DNA of 11,152 bases from Clostridia bacterium (GCA_029256345.1 JAQSYC010000034.1:1-11152), one strand, 5' to 3'. Shown: positions 1 through 6,550, counted from the stretch's first letter. Numbers and translations: made by a program. The notes: a model not told the origin generated them from the sequence alone.

Positions 1-1
1 A

Positions 2-735
2 GAAATGCCTTTTGTTGAAAACACTAAGATATATGCTATGAATAGATTAGAAAGAAATATAATTATAGGAAGTCTGCTTGGCGATGGAAGCCTTGCCCTT
101 TATGGTAGAAGTAAAAATGCATACTATAGAGAGCATGGATGTACAAGGCAAGTTCCTTATAGACAATGGAAAGCTGATAAACTTAAAAATCTTGACTTTA
201 AACTTTTAACTACCTGAAAAAATCCACAATTGCGTTCTCCTAGCAATAAGCTCTATACTAATCTTTATAACATCTTTTACATAAACGGAGAAAAATCTAT
301 TACAAATGAAAATCTGCTGCTTCTAGATCATCCAATAGGATTAGCATATCTATATATGAATGATGGTTCATTAGTTATAGATTCAAGTAAAAGAAAAAAT
401 GGTTCTATTTACATTTTCCCAAGAATATCTATCTATACACTTAATTTTTCAGAAGATGAAAATATATTATTAAGGAATCACATCAAGAAAACTTTTAATA
501 TAGATACAAAATTAAAAAAGATGGTAAGAACTTTTTATTAGAGATAAATAAAAGAGATGATATAATAAAGTTTATAAATATTGTAAAGCCTTTTGTACAA
601 CAAATTCCATGTATGCATTATAAAATTAATCTTAAGGAAAGATTTGAAAGTAAAAGAAATAAACTAGCAAAAAATAGTTATAAAAGCATAAAGGAGTGGA
701 CTGAAATTGTATTAAAAAATGGATATTATATTTTA
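2..735 (+). pseudogene. Degenerate LAGLIDADG homing endonuclease
   Basis: This is a broken gene for a double-motif LAGLIDADG endonuclease of the LAGLIDADG_2 kind, found free-standing or inside introns. The first motif reads IIIGSLLGDGSL (about 58-93) and the second IGLAYLYMNDGSL (about 335-373); both keep the Asp-Gly that ends the motif. Reading breaks twice. There is an in-frame TGA at 215-217, with homologous-looking sequence continuing in the same frame. There is also a one-base loss in the A run 514-519; adding one A joins the protein to KNFLLEINKRDDIIKFIN and on to about 735. The frame is open at the left edge, so the start may lie outside the window; ATG at 5 or 38 are options. Its 3' end runs into the tail of the opposing coiled-coil gene and no stop of its own is visible. 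It is probably inactive. Confidence 0.75.
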
Positions 736-971
736 CCATCTTCTGTTTTTCTACTTTCTCCATCTAGTGCTATAACCTGTGCTGCTAAATCATTTAGTCT
801 AGTATTTAGCCCATTAAGTTCTCTTTCAGTGAAATTACCCTGCTTATCTTTCTCTGATAATAGTTTCATTTGCAGTAGCTTTTCCTCCATGATATCTAGA
901 ATCTTCTGCCTGTATTGCACCCACTGCAATTCCTGCTGCAGCTCTTTTTTTAGTTTCTCTTTTTCATCCAT
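726..971 (-). CDS. Short coiled-coil protein, last gene of the YjfB/glycosyltransferase cluster
   Basis: This encodes an 81-aa protein I do not recognise. It is highly charged and almost wholly helical. Residues 1-45 are rich in Lys/Glu/Gln with Leu/Ile heptads (KEKLKKELQQELQ and on), and residues 48-70 form a second amphipathic stretch (LNGLNTRLNDLAAQVIAL). There is no signal peptide or membrane segment. The ATG lies 5 nt after the TAG of the YjfB-like gene upstream and has little Shine-Dalgarno sequence of its own, so translation is probably coupled. Position suggests a small flagellar accessory or chaperone-like protein, but that is inference. Its last codons overlap the end of the plus-strand endonuclease remnant, and no terminator hairpin is visible after it. 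Confidence 0.65.
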   Translation of the reverse strand: MDEKEKLKKELQQELQWVQYRQKILDIMEEKLLQMKLLSEKDKQGNFTERELNGLNTRLNDLAAQVIALDGESRKTEDGKI

Positions 972-976
972 CTGTA

Positions 977-1156
977 CTAGACACTAACATCTATATGATT
1001 ACCTAGGTTAGGGTCTACAGCAAAATTCTTCATCATTTCTGTCATTTGTGTGCCAGTTTCATTATTTGTATCCATAGCCATCTTCGCTACTGCTATGCCA
1101 GCTGCTGTCTGTGCCTTTGATTGACTCATTGCCATTGATAATACTGCTATATCCAT
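977..1156 (-). CDS. YjfB-family putative motility protein, copy 1
   Basis: This 59-aa protein begins MDIAVLSMAMSQSKAQ and ends PNLGNHIDVSV. The MDIA-LS-xMSQ opening, the KMAMDT segment and the DPNLGxHID end are typical of the YjfB putative-motility family known from Bacillus and Clostridium, whose molecular role is not established. GGAGGG at 1163-1168 lies 6 nt before the ATG, which settles the start. It lies 56 nt after the glycosyltransferase gene and 5 nt before the coiled-coil gene, so the three probably share a message. A sister copy of the same length lies on the other side of the glycosyltransferase (2309-2488). The two share most residues, strongest in the stretch TQMTEMMKN. Confidence 0.85.
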   Translation of the reverse strand: MDIAVLSMAMSQSKAQTAAGIAVAKMAMDTNNETGTQMTEMMKNFAVDPNLGNHIDVSV

Positions 1157-1212
1157 TTTTATCCCTCCAATATATAATTTTAATAAACTTAATAGTATGC
1201 AAAAGTATCCAC

Positions 1213-2268
1213 TTAATTCAACTGTGCTTTAATCCTATTCCTTGCTGGCTCATAATCACCACACATCTTATAATATTCCACAGCTTTTTCTCTAAACCCC
1301 AGTACATCATATATAACCCCTATATTATAATAGAAAATATATGTAGTTATTCCTTCTACCTTAGAATATGGAAATTTAGTACACTCTAAAAAGCTTTTTA
1401 TTGCCTGTGTAAATTTAGCATTATTCATATATATCAATCCCAAAAGGAAATGAAAATCTGGTAGTTTTGAGTAGACCTCAAGGCAATTTTCTAAAATAAG
1501 AGCATCTGAATACCTACCACTATTTATCATAGAATATCCATAGGTTTCTACTAAGTCCTCCACATACTCCAATCTAAATTCTAACTGAAAAGATAATGCC
1601 TTTTCAAAATATAAGGCAGAAGTTTTATAATCCTTCAACATATAATAGGACTTACCTAGTTGAAAATAAAGATAGGGATCTTCTGAGTCATTTTTCACTG
1701 CCACTTCCAATAAATCTATATTCCTTTTAAGTTTATCTGTTCTATTTAATGATTCCTCTGTGTAACCCACATGATCTGCAGTTATATCTATAATCTCTGT
1801 TTCATAGGTTTTACCATCCAAAGCTATAAGCTGCTCATGAATTATTCCTTCATAATGAAAATAATTTCTATTAAAAAGTCTATTTACTCTTTCAGTATAC
1901 TTCTTATTCCCGTTGGAATCCTCCATTATATTAATTCTCTGAATTCTACCCACCTTATTTTTATTCAAAGAATTTTTTATAAATTTATCTACATTATGTC
2001 TAAAGAAATCTGTAATAAACTCATCTGCATCTAGCACAAGTATCCAATCATTGGAAGACTTAGATATAGAATAATTTCTAGCTTTTGAAAAATCATTACA
2101 CCACTTAAAATCATAAATTTTATCTGTAAATTCTGATGCAATAGTCTTTGTGTTATCAATAGAACCTGTATCTACTATAATTATTTCATCTATTAAAGCA
2201 ACTACTTTGGATAAGCAATTTTTAAGGTTTGCTCCTTTATTTTTAACTATCATACATAAAGTTAACAT
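1213..2268 (-). CDS. GT2 glycosyltransferase with C-terminal TPR-like repeats (candidate flagellin glycosyltransferase)
   Basis: This is a 351-aa cytoplasmic family 2 glycosyltransferase with a GT-A fold. It starts with the usual strand LTLCMIVKN and has the nucleotide-binding motif VDTGSIDNT (residues 32-40), FSKARNYSI (60-68) and the metal-binding DAD of LVLDADEF (80-82). HYEGIIHEQL (138-147) is a conserved block in this subgroup. From about 195 to 345 the protein is helical with TPR-like units such as DPYLYFQLGKSYYMLKDY and FYYNIGVIYDVLGF. Related GT2-TPR proteins transfer sugars to peptide or protein acceptors, and in Clostridia they are often encoded beside flagellin genes. Flagellin is therefore the likely acceptor, by inference. 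The start is supported by GAGG at 2275-2278, 6 nt before the ATG. It lies between two YjfB-family genes. Confidence 0.85.
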   Translation of the reverse strand: MLTLCMIVKNKGANLKNCLSKVVALIDEIIIVDTGSIDNTKTIASEFTDKIYDFKWCNDFSKARNYSISKSSNDWILVLDADEFITDFFRHNVDKFIKNSLNKNKVGRIQRINIMEDSNGNKKYTERVNRLFNRNYFHYEGIIHEQLIALDGKTYETEIIDITADHVGYTEESLNRTDKLKRNIDLLEVAVKNDSEDPYLYFQLGKSYYMLKDYKTSALYFEKALSFQLEFRLEYVEDLVETYGYSMINSGRYSDALILENCLEVYSKLPDFHFLLGLIYMNNAKFTQAIKSFLECTKFPYSKVEGITTYIFYYNIGVIYDVLGFREKAVEYYKMCGDYEPARNRIKAQLN

Positions 2269-2308
2269 ATTTAACCTCTATAATTTCTTATTTCTCATTC
2301 ATATAATG

Positions 2309-2488
2309 CTATGCCTTTGCATTAAAATGTTGTCCTAAATTAGGGTCTATTGCAACATTCTTCATCATTTCCGTCATTTGAGTAGCAGTTTCATTCCCTG
2401 TATCCATTGCCATCTTCATTACTGATATATCAGCTGACTGTTGTACATTTGATTGACTCATTATTATTGATAATGATGCTATATCAAT
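2309..2488 (-). CDS. YjfB-family putative motility protein, copy 2, apparent ATT start
   Basis: This is a second YjfB-family gene, sister to 977-1156. Aligning the two puts the start at the ATT codon 2486-2488 (IDIASLSIIMSQS against MDIAVLSMAMSQS). That gives 59 aa, the same length as copy 1. The Shine-Dalgarno GGAG at 2497-2500 is 8 nt from this ATT, exactly as GGAG is 8 nt from the ATG in copy 1. An in-frame GTG at 2495-2497 would also open the frame, but it sits inside the Shine-Dalgarno sequence and has none of its own. Either ATT is used as a rare start or the copy lost its ATG and is silent; the coding frame is otherwise intact. It is the first gene of the cluster and ends 40 nt before the glycosyltransferase. 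Confidence 0.7.
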   Translation of the reverse strand: MDIASLSIIMSQSNVQQSADISVMKMAMDTGNETATQMTEMMKNVAIDPNLGQHFNAKA

Positions 2489-2550
2489 GATTACCACTCC
2501 AATATTTATTGTATTTTATAAGATTTTTAAAATATATAACTCTGAGAACT

Positions 2551-2576
2551 TTATCAATATTAACTTTATTCTTATA
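2551..2576 (-). promoter_or_regulatory. Possible sigma-28-type promoter for the YjfB/glycosyltransferase cluster
   Basis: On the minus strand TATA (2573-2576) and ATTGATAA (2551-2558) are 14 nt apart. This resembles the motility-sigma pattern TAAA-N15-GCCGATAA, with one mismatch in the first box and three in the second. It lies about 50 nt upstream of the ribosome site of the first gene, which fits the motility content. The region is AT-rich, so chance is possible. Confidence 0.35.
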
Positions 2577-2616
2577 GAAAAGATTATTTACATAGAGTAT
2601 TTATTTTTAAACTCCT

Positions 2617-2646
2617 TACTTTATTTTCCAAGTAACAGTTGCCTTT
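2617..2646 (+). repeat. 30-bp direct repeat, left copy
   Basis: This copy matches 2796-2825 at 28 of 30 positions; both begin TACTTTATTTTCCAAGT and differ at two bases after that. The copies are 179 bp apart and bracket the helix-turn-helix remnant. A weaker third relative starts near 2904 (ACTATTTTCC, then GCAGTTAC). Confidence 0.75.
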
Positions 2647-2780
2647 GCGAGGGAGGAACGACTGAGCTTACTTCAAAACTTACCGGCCTTACTGATAAAG
2701 AAATAGCCTCTGCTTTAAACAGAAGTTATTGGGGAGTAGTTGATAAAATAAGAAGATTAAAACTTGAAAGTAAATTATAA
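2647..2780 (+). pseudogene. C-terminal fragment of a helix-turn-helix protein (homing-endonuclease-like tail)
   Basis: The plus strand encodes about 40 residues that look like a real protein end: LTDKEIASALNRSY followed by WGVVDKIRRLKLESKL and a TAA at 2778-2780. The pattern (KEIA-x-LNRS-x7-KIRRL) is a helix-turn-helix of the SANT/Myb-like type, often found at the C-terminus of HNH homing endonucleases and some phage proteins. The frame stays open leftward, but the AT-rich translation before about 2650 does not look like protein, and no start with a ribosome site belongs to it. I read it as the tail of a lost gene. Assignment to an endonuclease is inference from the motif and from the other mobile-intron remnants in the window. 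Confidence 0.45.
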
Positions 2781-2795
2781 TGTAATCTATCAATA

Positions 2796-2825
2796 TACTT
2801 TATTTTCCAAGTCACAGTTACCTTT
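2796..2825 (+). repeat. 30-bp direct repeat, right copy
   Basis: This is the partner of 2617-2646 (28 of 30 identical). It begins 16 nt after the stop codon of the helix-turn-helix fragment. Confidence 0.75.
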
Positions 2826-2922
2826 AATTCTCTAAAAAATATTCTAATCAAATCTACTAGGCTAAAACATTTACTTTAGTTCTTCTTTCCTATTTGTTTC
2901 TATTTACTATTTTCCCCAGATA

Positions 2923-2975
2923 GCAGTTACAATAGTGGGGTGCGAAGAAGCCCACTTGCTAGTAACTGCCACTAT
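2923..2975. other. Hairpin with two competing folds in an otherwise gene-free stretch
   Basis: GCAGTTAC (2923-2930) pairs with GTAACTGC (2962-2969), and inside it AGTGGG (2934-2939) pairs with CCCACT (2951-2956). The segment ATAGTGG (2932-2938) can instead pair with CCACTAT (2969-2975), which excludes the first fold. It has no U-tract next to it, so it is not a terminator. It could be a structured RNA, a transposon-end hairpin or a remnant. Apart from this hairpin, the direct repeat and the terminator at 3026-3069, I see no gene in 2781-3170. Confidence 0.5.
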
Positions 2976-3025
2976 AGTTCCAAAGTATACTGCTACAAGA
3001 ACTCTTCTTAAACTGAATTTGTTCA

Positions 3026-3069
3026 TAAAAATAGGCCCTACTCATTTTTTCCAGAGTATAGCCTATTTT
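3026..3069 (-). terminator. Intrinsic terminator after the 110-aa gene
   Basis: On the minus strand AAAATAGGC (3061-3069) pairs with GCCTATTTT (3027-3035), with an inner UACUC/GAGUA stem, followed by a T tract. It lies about 100 nt past the stop of the gene at 3171-3503. The hairpin could also work on the other strand. Confidence 0.65.
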
Positions 3070-3170
3070 GTTAGTGCATATTCAGTTAAAATCGTATTAT
3101 ATAAGAAATAGATTTTAACTTTATTGCTATATTTAACGAATTTTAAGAAGACTTAATTTGTAGGAATACT

Positions 3171-3503
3171 TTACTTTAATGAATGGTAACCTTCTTCATC
3201 CATGTATAAGCTTATTGTACCATTAGCAACATCTTTTCTAAACTTATCAGCTAATGTTTGCGAGATACGTATTTTCCCATAGTACATACAAACGTCTGTT
3301 TTCATGTTAAATGTTCTTGTACAAAATGAATTACTAAGGGTTACATTTAACTGAGCGGGCTTTACTAAAACCCAATAACCATTTCGATTTTCTTTAATAT
3401 AGTAACCTTTATTAAGATACTTCTCAATATCACTCCTTTTACCCTGTATCTCAATAGAATCTGATGGCTCATAAGCAACAAATGCATTGGTTATTTTTTT
3501 CAT
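3171..3503 (-). CDS. Hypothetical protein, 110 aa
   Basis: I do not recognise this protein. It has no signal peptide, membrane segment or known catalytic motif. Residues 1-50 are mixed, with DIEKYLNKGYYIKENRNGYW suggesting a small alpha/beta fold; the C-terminal half is KIRISQTLADKFRKDVANG. Two cysteines (near residues 61 and 73) do not form a clear metal site. The start is well supported by AGGAGG 8 nt before the ATG. It appears to be a single-gene unit, with a terminator at 3026-3069 and 420 nt of gene-free DNA upstream. The surroundings look like accessory DNA, so a phage or mobile-element origin is possible but not shown. Confidence 0.7.
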   Translation of the reverse strand: MKKITNAFVAYEPSDSIEIQGKRSDIEKYLNKGYYIKENRNGYWVLVKPAQLNVTLSNSFCTRTFNMKTDVCMYYGKIRISQTLADKFRKDVANGTISLYMDEEGYHSLK

Positions 3504-3798
3504 TTTAAAATCCTCCTTGTATTTTTTAAATTATGCTATTAAAGCCACAGTATGACCTAATCATGACTTATTTTCTAAGCAATCTAATCCTATTTCTAAT
3601 ATTTTTTAAGACGAAGTTAGTTTTTCAGCATATTTACTTAGTTTTTTCATAGCTATTCTAATAGAGCTACAAACAATTTTTGTTTTTTATTTCTAAAGTT
3701 AATTTTTCTTTCTAGAAAGGTGTTTTGGGGAATAATTTTTATTCTATCCATCATTTCTACTTTTTATAGAATAGTACATATAAAAGCATAATTCCAGG

Positions 3799-3842
3799 AA
3801 CGAGATTAAAAAAATTTTTTTGATGGAGTTTTCTCGTTTTTT
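3799..3842 (+). terminator. Terminator-like hairpin on the plus strand
   Basis: AACGAGA (3799-3805) pairs with TCTCGTT (3832-3838) and is followed by a T run. The loop contains A7T7, which can form its own stem. No plus-strand gene precedes it, so its transcript is unknown. The rest of 3504-3926 shows only AT-rich DNA and the minus-strand terminator at 3857-3901. Confidence 0.4.
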
Positions 3843-3856
3843 ATATTACTTAACTA

Positions 3857-3901
3857 CAAAAAGAGCTAAAGAACTTACAATGTAAATTCTATTAGCCCTC
3901 T
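3857..3901 (-). terminator. Intrinsic terminator of the 456-aa gene
   Basis: On the minus strand AGGGCTAA (3892-3899) pairs with TTAGCTCT (3862-3869) with one G-U. It is extended inward by AGAA/TTCT and TTAC/GTAA pairs and followed by TTTTTG. It starts about 28 nt past the stop codon of the gene at 3927-5297. Confidence 0.75.
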
Positions 3902-3926
3902 CTTACATAATTACTATATAAACCTA

Positions 3927-5297
3927 TCAGTAATAATAATTGAAATAAAATTTATATAAAAAATCATAACAAATTCTGTTTATAGCATTAAGTGCTTCCC
4001 TATCATCCAAAGTACAATATGTCTTTAGTAATGTTGCTTGCAATTTTTCACATATGCGGTTATATACTAAATACTCTTCAAGCATTCCCATCTCTCTAAA
4101 ATATCCCCTAACAATTTTCATATCAAAAAACATCATATGTTGCTTAGATATAGGCATCTCCGCAAGAAGATTTCTTGCGATCGTCATAGCATTGTTATGT
4201 ATATATGATACTTTGCTCATATATACTTCTCGAAAAATTGGTTTTAAATCATTTATACTATTACTAGAATACCATAAATCTCCATTCCTTCCTGCTAGCT
4301 CGAGTAGCTTCATTGCTTCTGATACTTTTACAGCATATGTTGGTACTTTTCTTCCTTCTGTCAATATATCCTGTAATTTTTCTGGTGTACACTCCTCAAC
4401 AGCACTGATATCTGTTAAAATAGGTGGACCAAATAACTCTTTATTACTAATTATTTCTTTTTCTAAAAACTTACGAATTTTACACCTCTCATCATAAATC
4501 GCTTGGCGCTGCATATACTGCCAAAAATAAATTGTTATCATGTCAATATAATTTCTATCAAGATTTAACTCATTTCTGCGCATGTCTAGATATTTTTTTG
4601 ATTTTGTGATGTATTCTTTTTCAATTACATCTATTAATCTATCCATATTTGTTTCAACTGCTATTAAAACTGATTTTTTATCTCTTATACTATTATTAAG
4701 CAAAATACATGCAAATATTGTTTCTGTTGCCATAACTTCAACCACATCAATATACTGTTCAAGATAATCAGGATAAGTAAATGCAATACCCATACATTTT
4801 ATTAGATTCTTTTCATCAATGATTTCATGCCTGATATTATCACTCAAGTTGGATAGCCAGGCTACTAATTTTTTATATTCTCCAGGTTTACAAGTACGAG
4901 TTTTCTTCTTTATATCAGGAATTTCCTCTCTAATTTTCAACTTTGTAAATGTAGCCAAATCTGGCACTACCTCTAGAATCATTTGCCTATCTTTTTCATG
5001 TTCTTCTACAGTTACTATTAAATCTGAATAATCATACTTTATTCCTTCATAAGAGAGACTAGAGAATAACATTCTACTTTTATTCTTATCACGTTGCATA
5101 AAAGAATAAATAAACCGAATAATTTCTTCATCTGTCATAATATAAAGAGGAAGCCATTGTAATGGTGAGCATTTTTTCTGTAAGTAACCTATTATATGGT
5201 CTATTTGTACTACAAAACTACGATATATATCACAAGATTTATTTGGACCATCATAATATCTATCGATTATACTTTGTTTTATTTTTTTATAATCCAT
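3927..5297 (-). CDS. Hypothetical protein, 456 aa, probably all-helical
   Basis: I do not recognise this protein. The translation is predicted to be soluble and mostly helical, rich in Ile, Lys, Glu and Tyr, without a signal peptide, transmembrane run or P-loop. Stretches that may be useful for a search are LQWLPLYIMTDEEIIRFIYSF (about 43-63), ITIYFWQYMQRQAIYDERCK (about 254-273), and AMTIARNLLAEMPISKQHMM near the C-terminus. The end is very aromatic (YKFYFNYYY). The ATG follows GAGGGG at 5307-5312 with a 9-nt gap. It forms its own unit: a terminator lies 28 nt downstream (3857-3901) and another ends the upstream transcript (5512-5558). Nothing in the neighbourhood fixes its role; defence, phage or regulatory functions are all open. 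Confidence 0.75.
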   Translation of the reverse strand: MDYKKIKQSIIDRYYDGPNKSCDIYRSFVVQIDHIIGYLQKKCSPLQWLPLYIMTDEEIIRFIYSFMQRDKNKSRMLFSSLSYEGIKYDYSDLIVTVEEHEKDRQMILEVVPDLATFTKLKIREEIPDIKKKTRTCKPGEYKKLVAWLSNLSDNIRHEIIDEKNLIKCMGIAFTYPDYLEQYIDVVEVMATETIFACILLNNSIRDKKSVLIAVETNMDRLIDVIEKEYITKSKKYLDMRRNELNLDRNYIDMITIYFWQYMQRQAIYDERCKIRKFLEKEIISNKELFGPPILTDISAVEECTPEKLQDILTEGRKVPTYAVKVSEAMKLLELAGRNGDLWYSSNSINDLKPIFREVYMSKVSYIHNNAMTIARNLLAEMPISKQHMMFFDMKIVRGYFREMGMLEEYLVYNRICEKLQATLLKTYCTLDDREALNAINRICYDFLYKFYFNYYY

Positions 5298-5306
5298 ATT
5301 AAATAA

Positions 5307-5323
5307 CCCCTCAACCTCAAGGG
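5307..5323 (-). promoter_or_regulatory. Ribosome site of the 456-aa gene, possibly masked by a small hairpin
   Basis: On the minus strand CCCTT (5319-5323) can pair with GAGGG (5308-5312), which is the core of the Shine-Dalgarno sequence. The loop is six bases. The stem is short and could be incidental, but it would lower translation initiation if it forms. Confidence 0.3.
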
Positions 5324-5511
5324 CCTCTATACCTACCTTCCATTCTTCTACTTTTGTTCAGTTGCTAATATATATTTATATCTATATACTATTACAAGAT
5401 AATTGGAACATAAAGGGTTTATTTTCTCATATTTCATTTTCCACACTTCATTTATTAATAAACACGCCCAACACAACCACGTCTTCTGTTTAAAAAGGGT
5501 ATTTCTCAGAT

Positions 5512-5558
5512 AATATAATAAAAGACCATGATCCGTAGAATTAGCCACAGTCATGGTC
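5512..5558 (-). terminator. Strong intrinsic terminator
   Basis: On the minus strand GACCATGA (5551-5558) pairs with TCATGGTC (5524-5531), and an inner CTGTGG/CTACGG helix extends the stem past one bulged A. The tail is TTTTATTAT. A weak ORF at 5348-5554 begins inside this hairpin and is not taken as a gene. Between here and 5700 I see no gene, only a CTGTG...CACAG hairpin at about 5633-5682. Confidence 0.65.
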
Positions 5559-5700
5559 CTATGTTTCCTAAGTGCATTTAAGGGAATATATAAATTTTAT
5601 TAGCTTTATTAACCTTTATTTTCAAGAGCTTAACTGTGTTTCCTTTGCAGCTTTACTACCGTCCCCACGTGCCTTGCCACAGAAAATATAACTCTTTAAA

Positions 5701-5764
5701 AATAGCAAGCAAAATCCTTCTTGAGCCATGGAATTTAGCCCCATTGTGAGTGCTTGCTTTTTTA
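5701..5764. terminator. Bidirectional terminator hairpin
   Basis: AGCAAGCA (5704-5711) pairs with TGCTTGCT (5751-5758). A T run follows on the plus strand, and a run of five Ts follows on the minus strand. The inner part can pair further (CATGG with CCATTG). It sits right after the stop of the frameshifted gene at 5769, so it most likely ends the transcript of the 94-aa gene and its partner. Confidence 0.6.
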
Positions 5765-5768
5765 TATT

Positions 5769-6028
5769 CTAGAACAGAATTCTTCTTGCAATTCTGTTAA
5801 TTTTTTTACAAATCATTTTAACTAAATTTTTTCCTACCTCATCATTGTAAAATAGTTTTTTATTAAATTTATTAATGTCCGATTTTATTCTTTTTATACA
5901 ATTTTCTAAATAGCTCACCTCTATATGATCTATAGAAATACGTTTTCCTTCTTTGGGTTGCCAAAAGCTTCTTCAGCATCCACATAGTAATATATAGGCT
6001 TTTTAAATATTATCCATTCATTATTCAC
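5769..6028 (-). pseudogene. Small hypothetical gene with a one-base frameshift
   Basis: Two overlapping reading frames join into one sensible protein of about 86 aa. The first part reads NEWIIFKKPIYYYVDAEEAF. Adding one base in the T run of GCTTTTGG (5963-5966 on the plus strand) gives WQPKEGKRISIDHIEV and continues to a basic, helical end (KKINRIARRILF) and a TAG at 5769-5771. Without the extra base the first frame stops at 5930. The start is also doubtful. AGAGG precedes an ATG at 6019-6021 that is out of frame, while a GTG at 6026-6028 is in frame but overlaps that ribosome site. It follows the 94-aa gene by 57 nt and ends at a terminator. I do not recognise the family. Confidence 0.55.
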
Positions 6029-6084
6029 CTCTATCTATAGTTCTATAGTTTATTTTTACTCTTAATATAAAAAAATGGCTGAAC

Positions 6085-6369
6085 TTAATGATTTCCTTCA
6101 ATTAGATTTTTATAATCTTCATATACAAATCGTTCTAATTCCTCAATACTTTTTACTCTTCTCTTTGTATTATTAAGGCAAGTAAATACTATTACTTCAT
6201 CTGTTAAAAAATTTACATTATTCAGTGCTTTTTTCACATCATCTAAAGCCTCATCTACTGTATTCCTGTATACTGATCTGCAAATGCTAGAATTTATTGG
6301 TGTTTCAAACGGATAAATTTCAGCTATAAAATTTGCATCTTCATAGTTAATTTCTACTTCTATTTTCAT
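6085..6369 (-). CDS. Hypothetical protein, 94 aa
   Basis: This is a small acidic protein I do not recognise. The start MKIEVEINYEDANFIAEIYP looks like a beta-hairpin, followed by helices (TVDEALDDVKKALNNV and VKSIEELERFVYEDYKNLI). There is no signal peptide or membrane segment. AAGGTGAT lies a few bases before the ATG and supports the start. It begins 22 nt after the terminator of the flagellin transcript, so it should have its own promoter or depend on read-through. It is followed by the frameshifted small gene 5769-6028, probably once a partner in a two-gene unit. Confidence 0.65.
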   Translation of the reverse strand: MKIEVEINYEDANFIAEIYPFETPINSSICRSVYRNTVDEALDDVKKALNNVNFLTDEVIVFTCLNNTKRRVKSIEELERFVYEDYKNLIEGNH

Positions 6370-6390
6370 TTATAATCACCTTTTTTTATT

Positions 6391-6420
6391 AAAAAAGAAG
6401 CCAGAGCTTTCACCCTGACT
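6391..6420 (-). terminator. Intrinsic terminator of the flagellin / intron transcript
   Basis: On the minus strand AGTCAGGG (6413-6420) pairs with CTCTGGCT (6399-6406), with two G-U pairs, followed by TTCTTTTTT. It lies 30 nt past the stop codon of the duplicated last exon, so flagellin, intron and exon would be one message. Confidence 0.8.
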
Positions 6421-6449
6421 CCTCCTAATTATTCTTACTAAATTCTCAA

Positions 6450-6494
6450 TTATCTCAATAATTGAAGAACTTGTTGAGGTTGTTGATTTGCTTG
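6450..6494 (-). other. Orphan last exon of a second flagellin gene
   Basis: Fifteen codons read QANQQPQQVLQLLR and stop. This is the flagellin C-terminus, differing from residues 418-431 of the flagellin at 6971-8266 by only one residue (Q for N). Six further sense codons and the stop codon differ synonymously, so it comes from a diverged flagellin gene and not from a recent tandem copy. It starts directly after the 3' end of the group I intron and has no start codon or ribosome site of its own. Its position marks an intron insertion between the Ala and Gln codons of the usual MLA-QAN flagellin end. Confidence 0.85.
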
Positions 6495-6550
6495 CGTTTC
6501 ATCAATGACCTTTCAATCATTGCCAGACTATATCTTCACCCGTTATTTAA

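Noticed and set aside
736..987. Continuation of the plus-strand endonuclease frame to 987
   Set aside because: From about 736 on it is the antisense of the coiled-coil and YjfB-like genes, giving a Ser/Cys/Phe-rich shadow translation.
2487..2650. N-terminal extension of the plus-strand helix-turn-helix ORF
   Set aside because: The residues are a low-complexity Ile/Phe/Asn/Tyr string, and the region holds the promoter and ribosome site of the opposing YjfB gene.
5348..5554. 68-aa minus-strand ORF
   Set aside because: Its start lies inside the terminator hairpin 5512-5558, it has no proper ribosome site, and the translation looks like chance reading of AT-rich DNA.
5633..5682. Possible c-di-GMP-I riboswitch (GGCAAGG, GGGACG and AAAGC strings on the minus strand)
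   Set aside because: The order and spacing of the conserved blocks do not match the aptamer, and the transcript would run only into terminators and no start codon.
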